Shown here: piece by piece, positions 45,809 to 54,912 of the stretch
How positions within the stretch are numbered: position 1 is the first letter of the stretch
How the letters are laid out: each line of letters opens with the position of its first letter
Source: Fodinibius sp052060035
GTDB lineage: Bacteria; Bacteroidota; Rhodothermia; Balneolales; Balneolaceae
DNA length: 64,000 nucleotides
Assembly: GCF_052060035.1 (NCBI RefSeq)
Contig: NZ_JBPOEA010000005.1
Location: forward strand, 1 to 64,000
Direction: 5' to 3'
The notes under the pieces: generated by a model
What the model was told of the DNA's origin: nothing
Database searches by the model: none
Seen by the model: the letters and a program-made list of their open reading frames with translations, nothing else
Made by a program: the position numbers and the translations under genes

Positions 45809-46405
45809 TTATTCAACCATCTGACGAATCCCATCGTAAATAAACTGGATGGAAAGAGCGGCTAAGAGCACTCCTAAAAATCGTCGCAGAATCTCATCCC
45901 CGGTTTTACCTATAATCTTTTTCAGATATTTGGATGTTAGCATCAGAATAAAGGTAAGCAGTAAAATGGAGAGGATAGCTGCAATAACTGATAGATTGGC
46001 GGATATTTTTGAAGCATTGGAAAACAGCAGAATAGATAACGTAAGCGCCCCTGGTCCGGCCAGTAAAGGAATGGTCATTGGAAACACGGAGATATCTTTC
46101 TTAACTGTAGTATCTTCATATTCAACACCTTCGGTAATCATATTGAAAGCCGTATAGAAAAGTAGTAGTCCACCGGCAATACGCAGCGAATTAATGTTGA
46201 TTCCCAGCTGATCAAGTAGTGGCTCGCCGTAATTTCCAAATACAATAAGCAGAAAAACTGAAATTATAATTGATTTCAAAGCCATCATGCGGCGATGGTG
46301 CTTTTCTCCCTCCGGTATCAGAGAGTGAAAAACCAAGGCCGCTCCAATGGGATCGATAATCACAAAAAACCCAGTTAAGGCATTCAGGAAAACAGCTAAA
46401 TCCAT
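45809..46405 (-). CDS. MarC family membrane protein
   Basis: A 198-residue protein with six hydrophobic segments. The hallmark DPIGAALVFHSL near residue 18 and FPMTIPLLAGPGALT (about 105-120) identify the MarC/UPF0056 family, once thought to confer multiple-antibiotic resistance but now regarded as of unknown function. It is followed on the same strand, upstream in coordinate order, by the DUF2911 lipoprotein gene (16 bp gap between the DUF2911 stop and this start), so the two may form an operon. Confidence 0.92.
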   Translation of the reverse strand: MDLAVFLNALTGFFVIIDPIGAALVFHSLIPEGEKHHRRMMALKSIIISVFLLIVFGNYGEPLLDQLGININSLRIAGGLLLFYTAFNMITEGVEYEDTTVKKDISVFPMTIPLLAGPGALTLSILLFSNASKISANLSVIAAILSILLLTFILMLTSKYLKKIIGKTGDEILRRFLGVLLAALSIQFIYDGIRQMVE

Positions 46406-46421
46406 ATTATATGACCATTTA

Positions 46422-47000
46422 TCAGGGATTAGAAAATGTAACAGGGATTTTCACTCTGGCCTGATCCCATTCCATAATAATATTGGTGGAATCCTCTTGG
46501 ATATCGGAGAAGCGAATAGTAAACGCTTCGGTTACTTTATCTGTAGATAAGGTAGGGACCTCAACCCGTAAAAAGTCGTGTTTGGAGTTGTAATCAAATG
46601 CTCCCCATTGTGCAAGTTCTTTGTTAAGGATGATGGTCCAGCTATCTTCTTTTCGCGGGATGCTGAACAACGCATACGTGCCGGCGGGCACGGTTTCTCC
46701 GGCGAACATGATCTCTTTCGTCGTTGTAATTTCCGTTGCTTCATTAGCTCCGGTTCTCCATACCTCATTGTAAGGGACCAGCTCACCAAAAATTTGACGA
46801 TCATTTTTATAAGGTTGCCCATATACAATTTTAACATAGGTATTGCTCGGTTGGTGGGTTGTTTGGGCAATAGCAATAGGACTTTTACGTCGGTCGGCAT
46901 CTGGCTCTTGTGGTTCGGGTTCTCGACATCCCGTTAGCAAAAAGAGACCTGCCAATAACACTGGAATTAATTTATGCAAATAAAGAAAACGTAGATTCAT
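46422..47000 (-). CDS. DUF2911 domain lipoprotein
   Basis: The start is taken at the second ATG (47000), giving a standard lipoprotein signal ending LLTGC (Cys25). The mature domain is DUF2911: VKIVYGQPYKNDRQIFG, EVWRTGANEATEITT, FAGETVPAGTYALFSIP and WTIILNKE. Members are found mainly in Bacteroidota and their function is unknown. The gene lies upstream of marC on the same strand and 40 bp from the large metallopeptidase fusion. Confidence 0.88.
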   Translation of the reverse strand: MNLRFLYLHKLIPVLLAGLFLLTGCREPEPQEPDADRRKSPIAIAQTTHQPSNTYVKIVYGQPYKNDRQIFGELVPYNEVWRTGANEATEITTTKEIMFAGETVPAGTYALFSIPRKEDSWTIILNKELAQWGAFDYNSKHDFLRVEVPTLSTDKVTEAFTIRFSDIQEDSTNIIMEWDQARVKIPVTFSNP

Positions 47001-47040
47001 GATTAGAGAATAAAACAAAAATTCTGAGATAAGTATACGT

Positions 47041-49908
47041 TTAAAAGTTCCCTATAAAAAATTGGGATTGCTTGCGCGTGGGTTCATAACCGAAGCCCAA
47101 ACCAATGTTGAATCGTAAATTAGAAAGCTGAAAATTAGCCCGTATTCCCATTCCAAATACAGTACGTGACTGATCGTGCCAATCAGAGAATGTTGGATCG
47201 GTAACGGTATTGGAAAAAGCGACCAGGTAGATATTGCTTAAATAAAAGGGAAGCAGCAGTCCACCATCATCAACATAGGTGAGCGGGATGGTGTAGCGGG
47301 TATCAAAACTCAACAGATTAGGTGAATTGGGAAAAACAAAGTTAGAAAACCCGTCGGAAACAATAGATTGGTTATCGAAAATCAGCCCAGATTGGGTGAT
47401 TCCGCGCAACCCAAGTCGTAATGATTGGTTCCACCGTTTCAGCGGAGCAACAAAACCATAGATGCCCGTTCTCAGGGCTGTGGTATTTGGCGATGAAAAA
47501 GTAATTTCATTGTTCGAAAATCCGAATGTAATGTTATCTCCCGATAAGTAATGCTCAATTTCGGAAAACAAAATAAGACCGGTATTAGGTTGAGGGTCTC
47601 TAATATTTTGTTGGAGCCTATAGTTGAACTGGGTGTATATATTACCAGCACTAATGTTGGCAAAGTCAGAGATAGAATTGCTAAAATTGGTATCAAAAAA
47701 GCGAAGCTGTGATCGGCGAACTTCCGGTTCTACAAATAGCGTAGTGTTGTAGATATTCCGATTCAAATTAACCTGCAGAGGTATACTTAGTGCCAAGCTT
47801 CGCTCCTGCCGGCCTAATAGGCCAACGTTTGAAGCAGATCGATACGACGGCTCATTAAATGCACGCAGTTTAACCCCGGGCCAAAATGTTTTGTTTTGAT
47901 AAATGATATCATACCAGCCTCGCTGTTTAAAGTAAGAGACATCCGCCGAGTAAGCTTTTGTCGATAGTGTATTTACACTGTGTAACGATATGCCGATCTC
48001 ATAATCATTTTGATTCGACACCTCATCTGCAAAGGGCAAAATGGTACGTGGTTTTAGCCAGCCCATTCCCGAAGAATATGATCCGGGGTCCCATTTATTA
48101 GAAGCTTGGGCAACGGAATCGGAAATAATATCAGTAACCGCGGAATGACGGGTGTTCCGATCTTTCCAACGATTTTGTACAACCGGCTGATTTGCAAATT
48201 TCGATCGTTCCATGATAGTCGGCAGCCGTTCGTTCTCATCTTGGCGGACGAAAGCAATCCGATTTCCTTCCGGGCTGTAGCTTCCCTCAAACGCGTTGAA
48301 TTTTGAATTGGTTACCTGTAAAAGCTCCTGATCAGACAGATCATACTCATAAAGTTGCATGGTGCCCGAGAAATCACTGCTGAATAAAATTTTATCATCA
48401 GCAGGGTGCCATTCGGGGTCAAAAACAGAGCCCTTTTCAAAAGTTACATCAGGCGCATCTTTTAGCGGCTCGGAGATGTTATTCCGTTCTGTAATCCATA
48501 GAGCTTGCTCTCCGTTTTTGTTGGAGACAATAGCCAATTGGTTGTGTTCAGGGTGGACAGCCACGGCTTTTATCTCGTGATTAGGTGCCGAAAAAACCTC
48601 TCGCTCATCGTCGTAATTGGAGTTGCCCAACGTTACCAACTTCGACCGAGCAGGCTGTGATTTGAGGGCCCAAAGCTTATCCCCATAAAAGACGGGTGCA
48701 TATAAACGACCCCTTTTGGTTAACTGTTTTTGTTGATGAGTATCAAAACTATATTGCACCAATTCGGCTTTGGCCATATTGTCATAAATGAGATCTGCTT
48801 CGTAGTAACTGTAGACTAACTGTGATCGATCACCAGAAAGATCATACTGAAAATCACGAACTGAATTGGAAGTAATAAGACGGTGCATTTTTTTACTGGC
48901 AAGATCATAAGTATAGAAGCCGGAGCGAGCATTGTAAAACGAGCCGTAGAAAATAAGTTTAGAATCGGAAAGCCATTTCGGGCGGCGGATTTCAGCCCCC
49001 TTATATGGCACGCCCAATTCTAAAAACCGTGGCTCTGGTTTCTTTTCTTCCTGTTGGCTTTTATGGTGTTCTTCAAATTGATGGTAAAGTTGCCCTGGCC
49101 ACAACCCCGTAGTATGGCGAAGGGCCACCCCGTAACCGAGGAAAGGGAAATCCATATAAAAATCGAGTGCATTGCGGGTAATATTATCCCCAAATTTGGA
49201 GTGAAGCCAGTCGGTAAATTCGTAGCCTCCTATGTAGTGCCGTCCAAATGGCCGCGTGTAGCTGGATGTCTGCATCAGCTGTCCCATAGACCAGCGTTGA
49301 TTACTGTTGAAGGCTGCATCAAATTGGTTGGTAAAAACAGGATAATTACCTCTGCCGCCGTAATCGGTAATGTGTTCGGTTTCATGATAAACGGCAATAC
49401 CTTCGAGCATGCCCATCGGAATAGCAGCATGAAACATGCGTGCAAGGTCTGGGGAAAACAAGCTGACAACACGAGGAAAATTGTAGGTGCCCAGATTATT
49501 GAATTGCAGGGCATGAACCAACTCATGCGGACCCACGTTGGCCAGCCAATTGCCCGTTCGGGGATTCAGTGACTTGCCTTTGATAGGTGGAAGTTCAATT
49601 TCAGACCGGAAGTTATAGGGCGTGACAAATCCGTTGGAACGATCGTTATAGTTGTTTAAGATGATCGGAAAGTTCTCGAGTTCTCCACCTACAATATCTT
49701 GAACACTTGGATATTGTGATTCTAACATTTGGGCCAGCTCAAAGGCTTGCTTTTCATTTTCTTGGGCATAAATGAACTTGAAATGATGAGTTTTTAATTG
49801 CTGCCAGTGTTGGTTGGGCGGACGATGTTGGGTGGGGTAGAATTGAGCAAATGCAGAAGCACAGAATAAAAAAATCAAACTTAGGGTTAGTAGCGCGTTA
49901 CGAACCAT
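47041..49908 (-). CDS. Secreted gluzincin-type metallopeptidase fused to TolB-like propeller and beta-barrel
   Basis: This 955-residue protein has a signal peptide (LSLIFLFCASAFAQ). Residues 128-132 read HELVH, a HExxH zinc motif, with Glu169 in MLEGIAVYHE a plausible third ligand, the arrangement of the gluzincin/peptidase-MA group. Residues about 300-620 contain TolB/PD40-type repeats (LSGDRSQLVYSYYEAD, SPEGNRIAFVRQD). The C-terminal ~330 residues are alternating aromatic strands ending in FFIGNF, as in outer-membrane barrels. It probably sits in the outer membrane with the enzyme domain periplasmic or surface-exposed. Its substrate is unknown. It is oriented like the DUF2911 gene. Confidence 0.85.
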   Translation of the reverse strand: MVRNALLTLSLIFLFCASAFAQFYPTQHRPPNQHWQQLKTHHFKFIYAQENEKQAFELAQMLESQYPSVQDIVGGELENFPIILNNYNDRSNGFVTPYNFRSEIELPPIKGKSLNPRTGNWLANVGPHELVHALQFNNLGTYNFPRVVSLFSPDLARMFHAAIPMGMLEGIAVYHETEHITDYGGRGNYPVFTNQFDAAFNSNQRWSMGQLMQTSSYTRPFGRHYIGGYEFTDWLHSKFGDNITRNALDFYMDFPFLGYGVALRHTTGLWPGQLYHQFEEHHKSQQEEKKPEPRFLELGVPYKGAEIRRPKWLSDSKLIFYGSFYNARSGFYTYDLASKKMHRLITSNSVRDFQYDLSGDRSQLVYSYYEADLIYDNMAKAELVQYSFDTHQQKQLTKRGRLYAPVFYGDKLWALKSQPARSKLVTLGNSNYDDEREVFSAPNHEIKAVAVHPEHNQLAIVSNKNGEQALWITERNNISEPLKDAPDVTFEKGSVFDPEWHPADDKILFSSDFSGTMQLYEYDLSDQELLQVTNSKFNAFEGSYSPEGNRIAFVRQDENERLPTIMERSKFANQPVVQNRWKDRNTRHSAVTDIISDSVAQASNKWDPGSYSSGMGWLKPRTILPFADEVSNQNDYEIGISLHSVNTLSTKAYSADVSYFKQRGWYDIIYQNKTFWPGVKLRAFNEPSYRSASNVGLLGRQERSLALSIPLQVNLNRNIYNTTLFVEPEVRRSQLRFFDTNFSNSISDFANISAGNIYTQFNYRLQQNIRDPQPNTGLILFSEIEHYLSGDNITFGFSNNEITFSSPNTTALRTGIYGFVAPLKRWNQSLRLGLRGITQSGLIFDNQSIVSDGFSNFVFPNSPNLLSFDTRYTIPLTYVDDGGLLLPFYLSNIYLVAFSNTVTDPTFSDWHDQSRTVFGMGIRANFQLSNLRFNIGLGFGYEPTRKQSQFFIGNF

Positions 49909-50048
49909 GCTTCTTTCTTTAATAATTTTTGGATAGGATCAATCTAATAAAGATTTGCGGCAATCATCAAGATGAGTTTGAGTTGCAATTCCTTTCCGTT
50001 GGATATTTTCCTACTACGCAGGAAAAAAAGGAGGACATAATTCCAAAA

Positions 50049-50714
50049 TCATCCTCCATAACCGGGTAAATAGTAATAAATAGCCCAGAAATGTGAAAAG
50101 GTGCCTGCCATTACAAACAGGTGCCAAATTTCGTGATGGCCAAACCAGTTGGGAATGGGGTTCGGTTTTTGAATGCCATAGATTACAGCGCCCAACGTGT
50201 AAGCCAGCCCACCAACGCCAATCCATACCATGAAAGCCATCGGCAGTTTTTCCATGAGAGTGGGAAAGATGATAACGGCCAGCCAACCCATGCCCAGGTA
50301 AAACAAGGTAGAGAGCCAACGTGGAGCGCTCATCCATAAAAACTTTTTGATGATACCGATGATCGCCAAACTCCAGATGGTCGTAAAGAATCCCCATTTC
50401 CATCCACCCTCGAGTACGAGCAGGCAGATAGGGGTGTAGGTCCCGGCAATGAGCACATATATCATGCTGTGGTCCAGCTTTTGGAGCAGTTCTAAGGTCT
50501 TCTTTTTAACGGGCAAGGCATGGTAAAGCGAGCTGGCGGTGTAAAGAAGAATCATGCTCAGCCCAAAAATAGAAAAAGCAATGAGGTGACTGATGGAACC
50601 ACGTTGCATGGCTTCGAAAATAAGAACACCTAACCCAACGACAGCAAGTAAAGCACCTACTCCATGAGTAAGGGTATTGATGGGTTCACGAATGTATTGC
50701 TGTAGTTTTTTCAT
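50049..50714 (-). CDS. Hemolysin III family (TrhA/YqfA, PAQR-type) membrane protein
   Basis: A 221-residue protein with seven hydrophobic segments. The family blocks are EPINTLTHGVGALLAVVG near the N-terminus, ASSLYHALPVKKK, LDHSMIYVLIAGTYTP and FGHHEIWHLFVMAGTFSHF, which supply the conserved His and Ser of the PAQR/YqfA fold. Bacillus members were called hemolysins; others are proposed to affect membrane fluidity or energetics. It stands alone, with 140 bp to the metallopeptidase start. Confidence 0.92.
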   Translation of the reverse strand: MKKLQQYIREPINTLTHGVGALLAVVGLGVLIFEAMQRGSISHLIAFSIFGLSMILLYTASSLYHALPVKKKTLELLQKLDHSMIYVLIAGTYTPICLLVLEGGWKWGFFTTIWSLAIIGIIKKFLWMSAPRWLSTLFYLGMGWLAVIIFPTLMEKLPMAFMVWIGVGGLAYTLGAVIYGIQKPNPIPNWFGHHEIWHLFVMAGTFSHFWAIYYYLPGYGG

Positions 50715-50769
50715 GGCTTTTTATCAGCTCCAAGATACAAAATCCCCATCGCAAAGAATGGTGAGGTAT

Positions 50770-51195
50770 TTATTTTTTTGAGGATTCCCAATTGGTGATT
50801 TCAATATAATGTTGTTCTCCTTCCTCGGTCTTATATACCAACCGATCTGACTGCGAAACCGTTTCAGAAGTTTTCGGAAGTTTGGAGGATGTACGAATTA
50901 TTTTTCCGGTAATTACCAAACTATCTTCTAAAGTATCGCTTACAGATGCAGAGAGCGATTTTCTATTATTGTAAATAATATATTCAGGACTATATTTGGA
51001 AGCCCAATTCTTCACCGTAATTTTTAAATCAGTCCCTACCTCTGGCAGATCTGAACTGCCAACAGGTGAACGCGACCAATTATGATAGGTCGCATTTAAA
51101 ATCTGAATATTTCCATTACTTGCTGTATTTTCTGTAGATGAGCACCCTGATGAAAACAGAAAAAGAGAGGTTAGAAGTAAAGTTGTAATCTTCAT
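50770..51195 (-). CDS. Hypothetical lipoprotein
   Basis: A 141-residue lipoprotein with the signal ending SSGC (Cys18). The mature region is a small beta-rich domain, polar and Ser-rich at the start, with LPEVGTDLKITVKNWASKY and VIIR-like strands. No family is recognised. It is divergent from the S41 peptidase gene, 72 bp away, so the two share a promoter region. Confidence 0.7.
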   Translation of the reverse strand: MKITTLLLTSLFLFSSGCSSTENTASNGNIQILNATYHNWSRSPVGSSDLPEVGTDLKITVKNWASKYSPEYIIYNNRKSLSASVSDTLEDSLVITGKIIRTSSKLPKTSETVSQSDRLVYKTEEGEQHYIEITNWESSKK

Positions 51196-51267
51196 TGGAA
51201 ATAAAAGTGATCTGGAATTAGTTTTATAGGTGTATAACAGCTCTTGCTTTAATTTAGTACAAAAGTT

Positions 51268-52824
51268 ATGAAAAAATTGCGATTTATCTGGGTTTTATTA
51301 TTTGCGGTAATGATTGGTTGTAGTGATTCAAGTCCCACAGATCCCGATTCCGGAAATGAAAATAATGTAGAAGCGACGGCCGAAAAGCAGTTCGTATGGA
51401 ATGCCATGAATTACTGGTATTATTGGCAGGCAGATGTCACCGAACTTGGGGACGACTATTTTACGAATGACACTGATTTCAATAACTATCTGAAAGATTT
51501 TTCAGATGCCGAAGCCCTATTTGAATCATTACGACATCCGAATGACGATTTTTCTTTCTTTATCGATGATTATGAAGAATATCAAAATGAACAGGATGGT
51601 ATTTATGCTGCATTGGGGCTGAATTATGGATTCTACTATAAAGATTCGCAACAAACGGATTTAGTAGGGTATGTACGCTATATTATTCCTGGCTCACCGG
51701 CAGAAGATGCTGGACTTGAGCGGTTGGATTTATTTACAAAAGTAGATGGAAATACTATAACAGTAAATAATTACCTGGATCTTTTGACTAATAATTCAGC
51801 CCATGATTTAACGCTGGCTCATATCGATACCTCAGGGGGGACTATTCAATATGTAGAAGATGAGACGGTGACGGTAGAATCGCGAGAGGTAATTGAAGAC
51901 CCTATCTTTACCAGTGAGGTTATAGATACCAGTGGTGTGAAAATCGGCTATTTGATGTATAACGCTTTTCAGACGAATTCACATCAAGGCTTAAACGATG
52001 TATTTGCTGATTTTAAAAACCAAGGTGTAAATGAGCTTGTTTTGGACTTACGCTATAACGGCGGCGGGGCTGTTATTACAAGTCAATTGCTGACGAGCAT
52101 GATTTCCGGGCTCGGAAGTTCGACAAAGTTTGGAGAGTTTGAATACAATCAGAAGCGCTCCCAGAATAATCGGGAAGTGTTTTTTTTAGATGAAGTTCCG
52201 CTGGAAAATGAAGATGGAGAGTTTGATCGTGATAGTGAAGGCAATTTTGTCAATACCGAACCCATAAACAGCTTGTCGTTGAATACTGTGTATGTATTGA
52301 CGAGTTCGGGCACGGCTTCAGCCAGTGAGACGGTCATCAATAGCTTACGTCCTCATATGGAAGTGACATATATCGGGTTGAAAACGGTAGGTAAGGATGA
52401 AGGATCTTTAACGCTGTATGATGCCCCTACTCCCTATTTGAATAGCGACGAGGCTAATCCCGATCACAAGAAAGCCATACAGCCGATTGTGCTAAAAATT
52501 GTTAACGCTGATGGAGAGGCCTATCCTAATGGTTTTGCTCCGGATGGATATACCTCGAATGGTTGTGCTGATGATGAAAATGATAATTGCGTGACGGAGA
52601 TAACATTAGATAACCTTTTAAATAAGCCGAAGATCGGCAGCCCCGAAGAACCTCTTTTTTCTCGTGCAATTGACGTAATTATAGGTCAACAAGCAAAACG
52701 AAAGGCAACCACTGACCAGATCAAAATGAAAGAAGTGCAATTACCTACTGGATTAGATGCATTTAAGCCTCATAGACAAGGCATGCATGTTGAGCCTTTT
52801 ATGATACCTACAGATAAGAAGTGA
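51268..52824 (+). CDS. S41 family C-terminal processing peptidase (lipoprotein)
   Basis: This 518-residue protein has a lipoprotein signal ending IGC (Cys18). An N-terminal S41 helical region, a PDZ-like segment (LNYGFYYKDS and GSPAEDAGLERLDLFTKVDG) and the protease core (NELVLDLRYNGGGAV, SSGTASASETVI, KTVGKDEGS) are in order. The catalytic Ser is near residue 351 and the Lys in GKDEG. It likely acts in the periplasm or on the surface. A terminator lies directly after it. Substrate unknown. Confidence 0.92.
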   Translation: MKKLRFIWVLLFAVMIGCSDSSPTDPDSGNENNVEATAEKQFVWNAMNYWYYWQADVTELGDDYFTNDTDFNNYLKDFSDAEALFESLRHPNDDFSFFIDDYEEYQNEQDGIYAALGLNYGFYYKDSQQTDLVGYVRYIIPGSPAEDAGLERLDLFTKVDGNTITVNNYLDLLTNNSAHDLTLAHIDTSGGTIQYVEDETVTVESREVIEDPIFTSEVIDTSGVKIGYLMYNAFQTNSHQGLNDVFADFKNQGVNELVLDLRYNGGGAVITSQLLTSMISGLGSSTKFGEFEYNQKRSQNNREVFFLDEVPLENEDGEFDRDSEGNFVNTEPINSLSLNTVYVLTSSGTASASETVINSLRPHMEVTYIGLKTVGKDEGSLTLYDAPTPYLNSDEANPDHKKAIQPIVLKIVNADGEAYPNGFAPDGYTSNGCADDENDNCVTEITLDNLLNKPKIGSPEEPLFSRAIDVIIGQQAKRKATTDQIKMKEVQLPTGLDAFKPHRQGMHVEPFMIPTDKK

Positions 52825-52847
52825 TAAACAGGACATAAAAAGTTTCC

Positions 52848-52889
52848 AAAGGGAATTGGCAAATACCGCTGATTCCCTTTTTCTATTTT
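52848..52889 (+). terminator. Terminator after the S41 peptidase gene
   Basis: AAAGGGAAT (52848-52856) pairs with ATTCCCTTT (52872-52880) and is followed by TTCTATTTT. It overlaps the end of the convergent SRPBCC gene by a few bases. Confidence 0.75.
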
Positions 52890-53377
52890 GCATAAGTACT
52901 AAAATATGCATCCAGTTTATCAAAAGACTGGCGCCACCCGGCTTTCTTTTGCTCGCTCATCTCCCCTTTGGGGATTCCGGTATGGGTGAGCGTCATTCGG
53001 GTTTTGGTATTTATCTCATCAAGCATGAGCTCGACTTCCATTATCAGTGGAAAATCTTCATTAAACCCATAATGCGAGGCGGGAACTACATTTCCTTCGG
53101 GATCAGAAAAACTATCGCTGAATACCAATTTTCGCGGTGATATAATCTCTTTGTAAGTCCCTGTTGACCAGTAATCTTTGTTATCGGGCGAACGCATGTA
53201 AATTAAATAGCTGCCTCCCTCACGCAAATTAATTTCTGCAGAGGGGCAGCGAAAACCTATGGGGCCCCACCACTGTGTTACGATTTCAGGATTAGTCCAG
53301 GCTTCCCAGACAACCGCTCGCGGAGCATTAAAATTTCGGATTATTACCAACCCCTTTTGGGTGGACGTGTTTTTCAT
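52883..53377 (-). CDS. SRPBCC/AHSA1-type START-like domain protein
   Basis: A 164-residue single-domain protein. IIRNFNAPRAVVWEAWTNPEIVTQWWGP is the Aha1/SRPBCC start, and TYKEIISPRKLVFSDSF, MRMTLTHTGIPKGE-like text and GWRQSFDKLDAYF complete the fold. These bind hydrophobic ligands or co-chaperone Hsp90; the bacterial members are often of unknown role. It lies just downstream of the NTF2-like gene on the same strand (13 bp). Confidence 0.9.
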   Translation of the reverse strand: MKNTSTQKGLVIIRNFNAPRAVVWEAWTNPEIVTQWWGPIGFRCPSAEINLREGGSYLIYMRSPDNKDYWSTGTYKEIISPRKLVFSDSFSDPEGNVVPASHYGFNEDFPLIMEVELMLDEINTKTRMTLTHTGIPKGEMSEQKKAGWRQSFDKLDAYFSTYAK

Positions 53378-53390
53378 AAAGGTTCCCTCA

Positions 53391-53756
53391 TTATACTTGT
53401 AATGGATGTTTCAGCATAGCTATGACATAAGAGCTCATTTTTTTTATGATCGGATGTTCTCCGCTTGCAAAAGTATAGATATCACAAAAAGCGTATGTTT
53501 TGCCTTCGTGAGAGGACATAGTCCCTTCCACTACGGCCTTGTTTTGATGTATAATGATATCATCAATCTGCAAATCAAAGAGAATGTCATTTCCCATTTC
53601 TATAAGTACTCTTTTAAGATTTGTCTTCCCCTTGATTATATCTTCACCGACCATGTCCCATTGTATGTCGTCGGTAACGCACTTTGAAACATAATCAACA
53701 TCGTTAATGGCAAATGCTTTGTTTAAATTACGTAAGAACTGCTTTTTATTAGTCAT
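53391..53756 (-). CDS. NTF2/SnoaL-like domain protein
   Basis: A 121-residue protein if started at the ATG in MTNKKQFLRNLN (53756); a longer start at 53792 is possible. The leader has GAGAGAGGT about five bases before the ATG, one of the few Shine-Dalgarno-like sequences seen here. The fold is NTF2/SnoaL-like (NDVDYVSKCVTDDIQWDMVGED, AVVEGTMSSHEGKTYAFCDIY). It is probably co-transcribed with the SRPBCC gene, a frequent pairing. Function unknown. Confidence 0.85.
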   Translation of the reverse strand: MTNKKQFLRNLNKAFAINDVDYVSKCVTDDIQWDMVGEDIIKGKTNLKRVLIEMGNDILFDLQIDDIIIHQNKAVVEGTMSSHEGKTYAFCDIYTFASGEHPIIKKMSSYVIAMLKHPLQV

Positions 53757-53944
53757 GATTGACCTCTCTCCTCGTTTTAGGATAGTTACCATAATGACTC
53801 AATATGGCATTCTACAATATAACTTTTGCATATTACAGCCTATACCTATTTTGGAGCAGCATGTTGTAGGTGAAATCCTATATTTGGATTTATGGCCCTT
53901 GCTCAAAATGAACAACCAATCGAAACAGGCATATAACGTTAGTT

Positions 53945-54835
53945 ATGAAATTTGGCAGTGTTGATAATCCCGAAGATTATAATCTTTCTCTTCCCGAGGA
54001 TCATCCGGAAACCCCAATGGTATTGGCTGCATACGGTGAAAAAGATGTCCCGAATGTTTTTGTGGGATGCGCAAAGTGGAACAAAAAAGACCTCAAGAAT
54101 TTTTATCCTGATGGCGTGGGTGATGAGCTCGAATACTACGGTAAAAATTTTAACTCTGTGGAGCTCAATGCCACTTTCTATAATACGTTTGATCAAGATC
54201 AGATAACAACCTGGTACCATAAAGTGCCATCGGAGTTTAAATTTTTCCCCAAGGTTAACCGTTATATTAGTCATTTGAAATGGTTGAATGGAATTGAAGA
54301 AGCTACCGACGATTATTATGACAGCATTATCCATTTTAAAGAAAAACTCGGGACCACTTTTCTACAGCTGCGCGGTAACTTTAAGCCCAAATTTTTTGAC
54401 CGGGTAGCTAATTTTGTAGAGCATTGGCCCGAGGGCGTGCCCTTGGCTATTGAATTCCGCCATCCCGACTGGTTTGCGGAATCCGGAGTGGCCGACGATC
54501 TCTATCAGGTGCTGGAAGAAAATAATGTTGCGAATCTAATTACGGATACTGCCGGGCGGCGCGACCTGCTGCATATGCGCCTCACAAATAACGAAGCGTT
54601 TGTTCGGTATGTGGGTGCTAACCACGAATCGGATTACCGTCGTCTCGACGAGTGGGTAGAACGGCTAAAAGGCTGGAACGAACAGGGACTGGATAACATC
54701 CACTTTTTTGTGCATCAAAATAACGAGAAAGCGTCACCAAAGCTGTCAGCTTATTTTATTCAAAAATTAAATAAGGCCTTGGGGACCGATTTGGAACCAC
54801 CGCAGTTGCCGGGTAAGCAAAATGATCTGTTTTAA
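53945..54835 (+). CDS. DUF72 family protein
   Basis: This 296-residue protein has the DUF72 TIM-barrel-like signature: VFVGCAKWNKKDLKNFYP at the front, FNSVELNATFYNTFDQDQI, PKVNRYISHLKW, FLQLRGNFKPKF and LAIEFRHPDWF. The C-terminus includes NIHFFVHQNNEKASPK. DUF72 proteins are widespread and biochemically undefined. It is divergent from the NTF2-like gene and stands 78 bp before the oxidoreductase gene. Confidence 0.93.
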   Translation: MKFGSVDNPEDYNLSLPEDHPETPMVLAAYGEKDVPNVFVGCAKWNKKDLKNFYPDGVGDELEYYGKNFNSVELNATFYNTFDQDQITTWYHKVPSEFKFFPKVNRYISHLKWLNGIEEATDDYYDSIIHFKEKLGTTFLQLRGNFKPKFFDRVANFVEHWPEGVPLAIEFRHPDWFAESGVADDLYQVLEENNVANLITDTAGRRDLLHMRLTNNEAFVRYVGANHESDYRRLDEWVERLKGWNEQGLDNIHFFVHQNNEKASPKLSAYFIQKLNKALGTDLEPPQLPGKQNDLF

Positions 54836-54912
54836 GAAACAAGCAGTTAAATGATAGTTCGTCATTATTCGTTGGGGTAGTCGCAATATGAAATCGAGGA
54901 ATTTCAAATATT

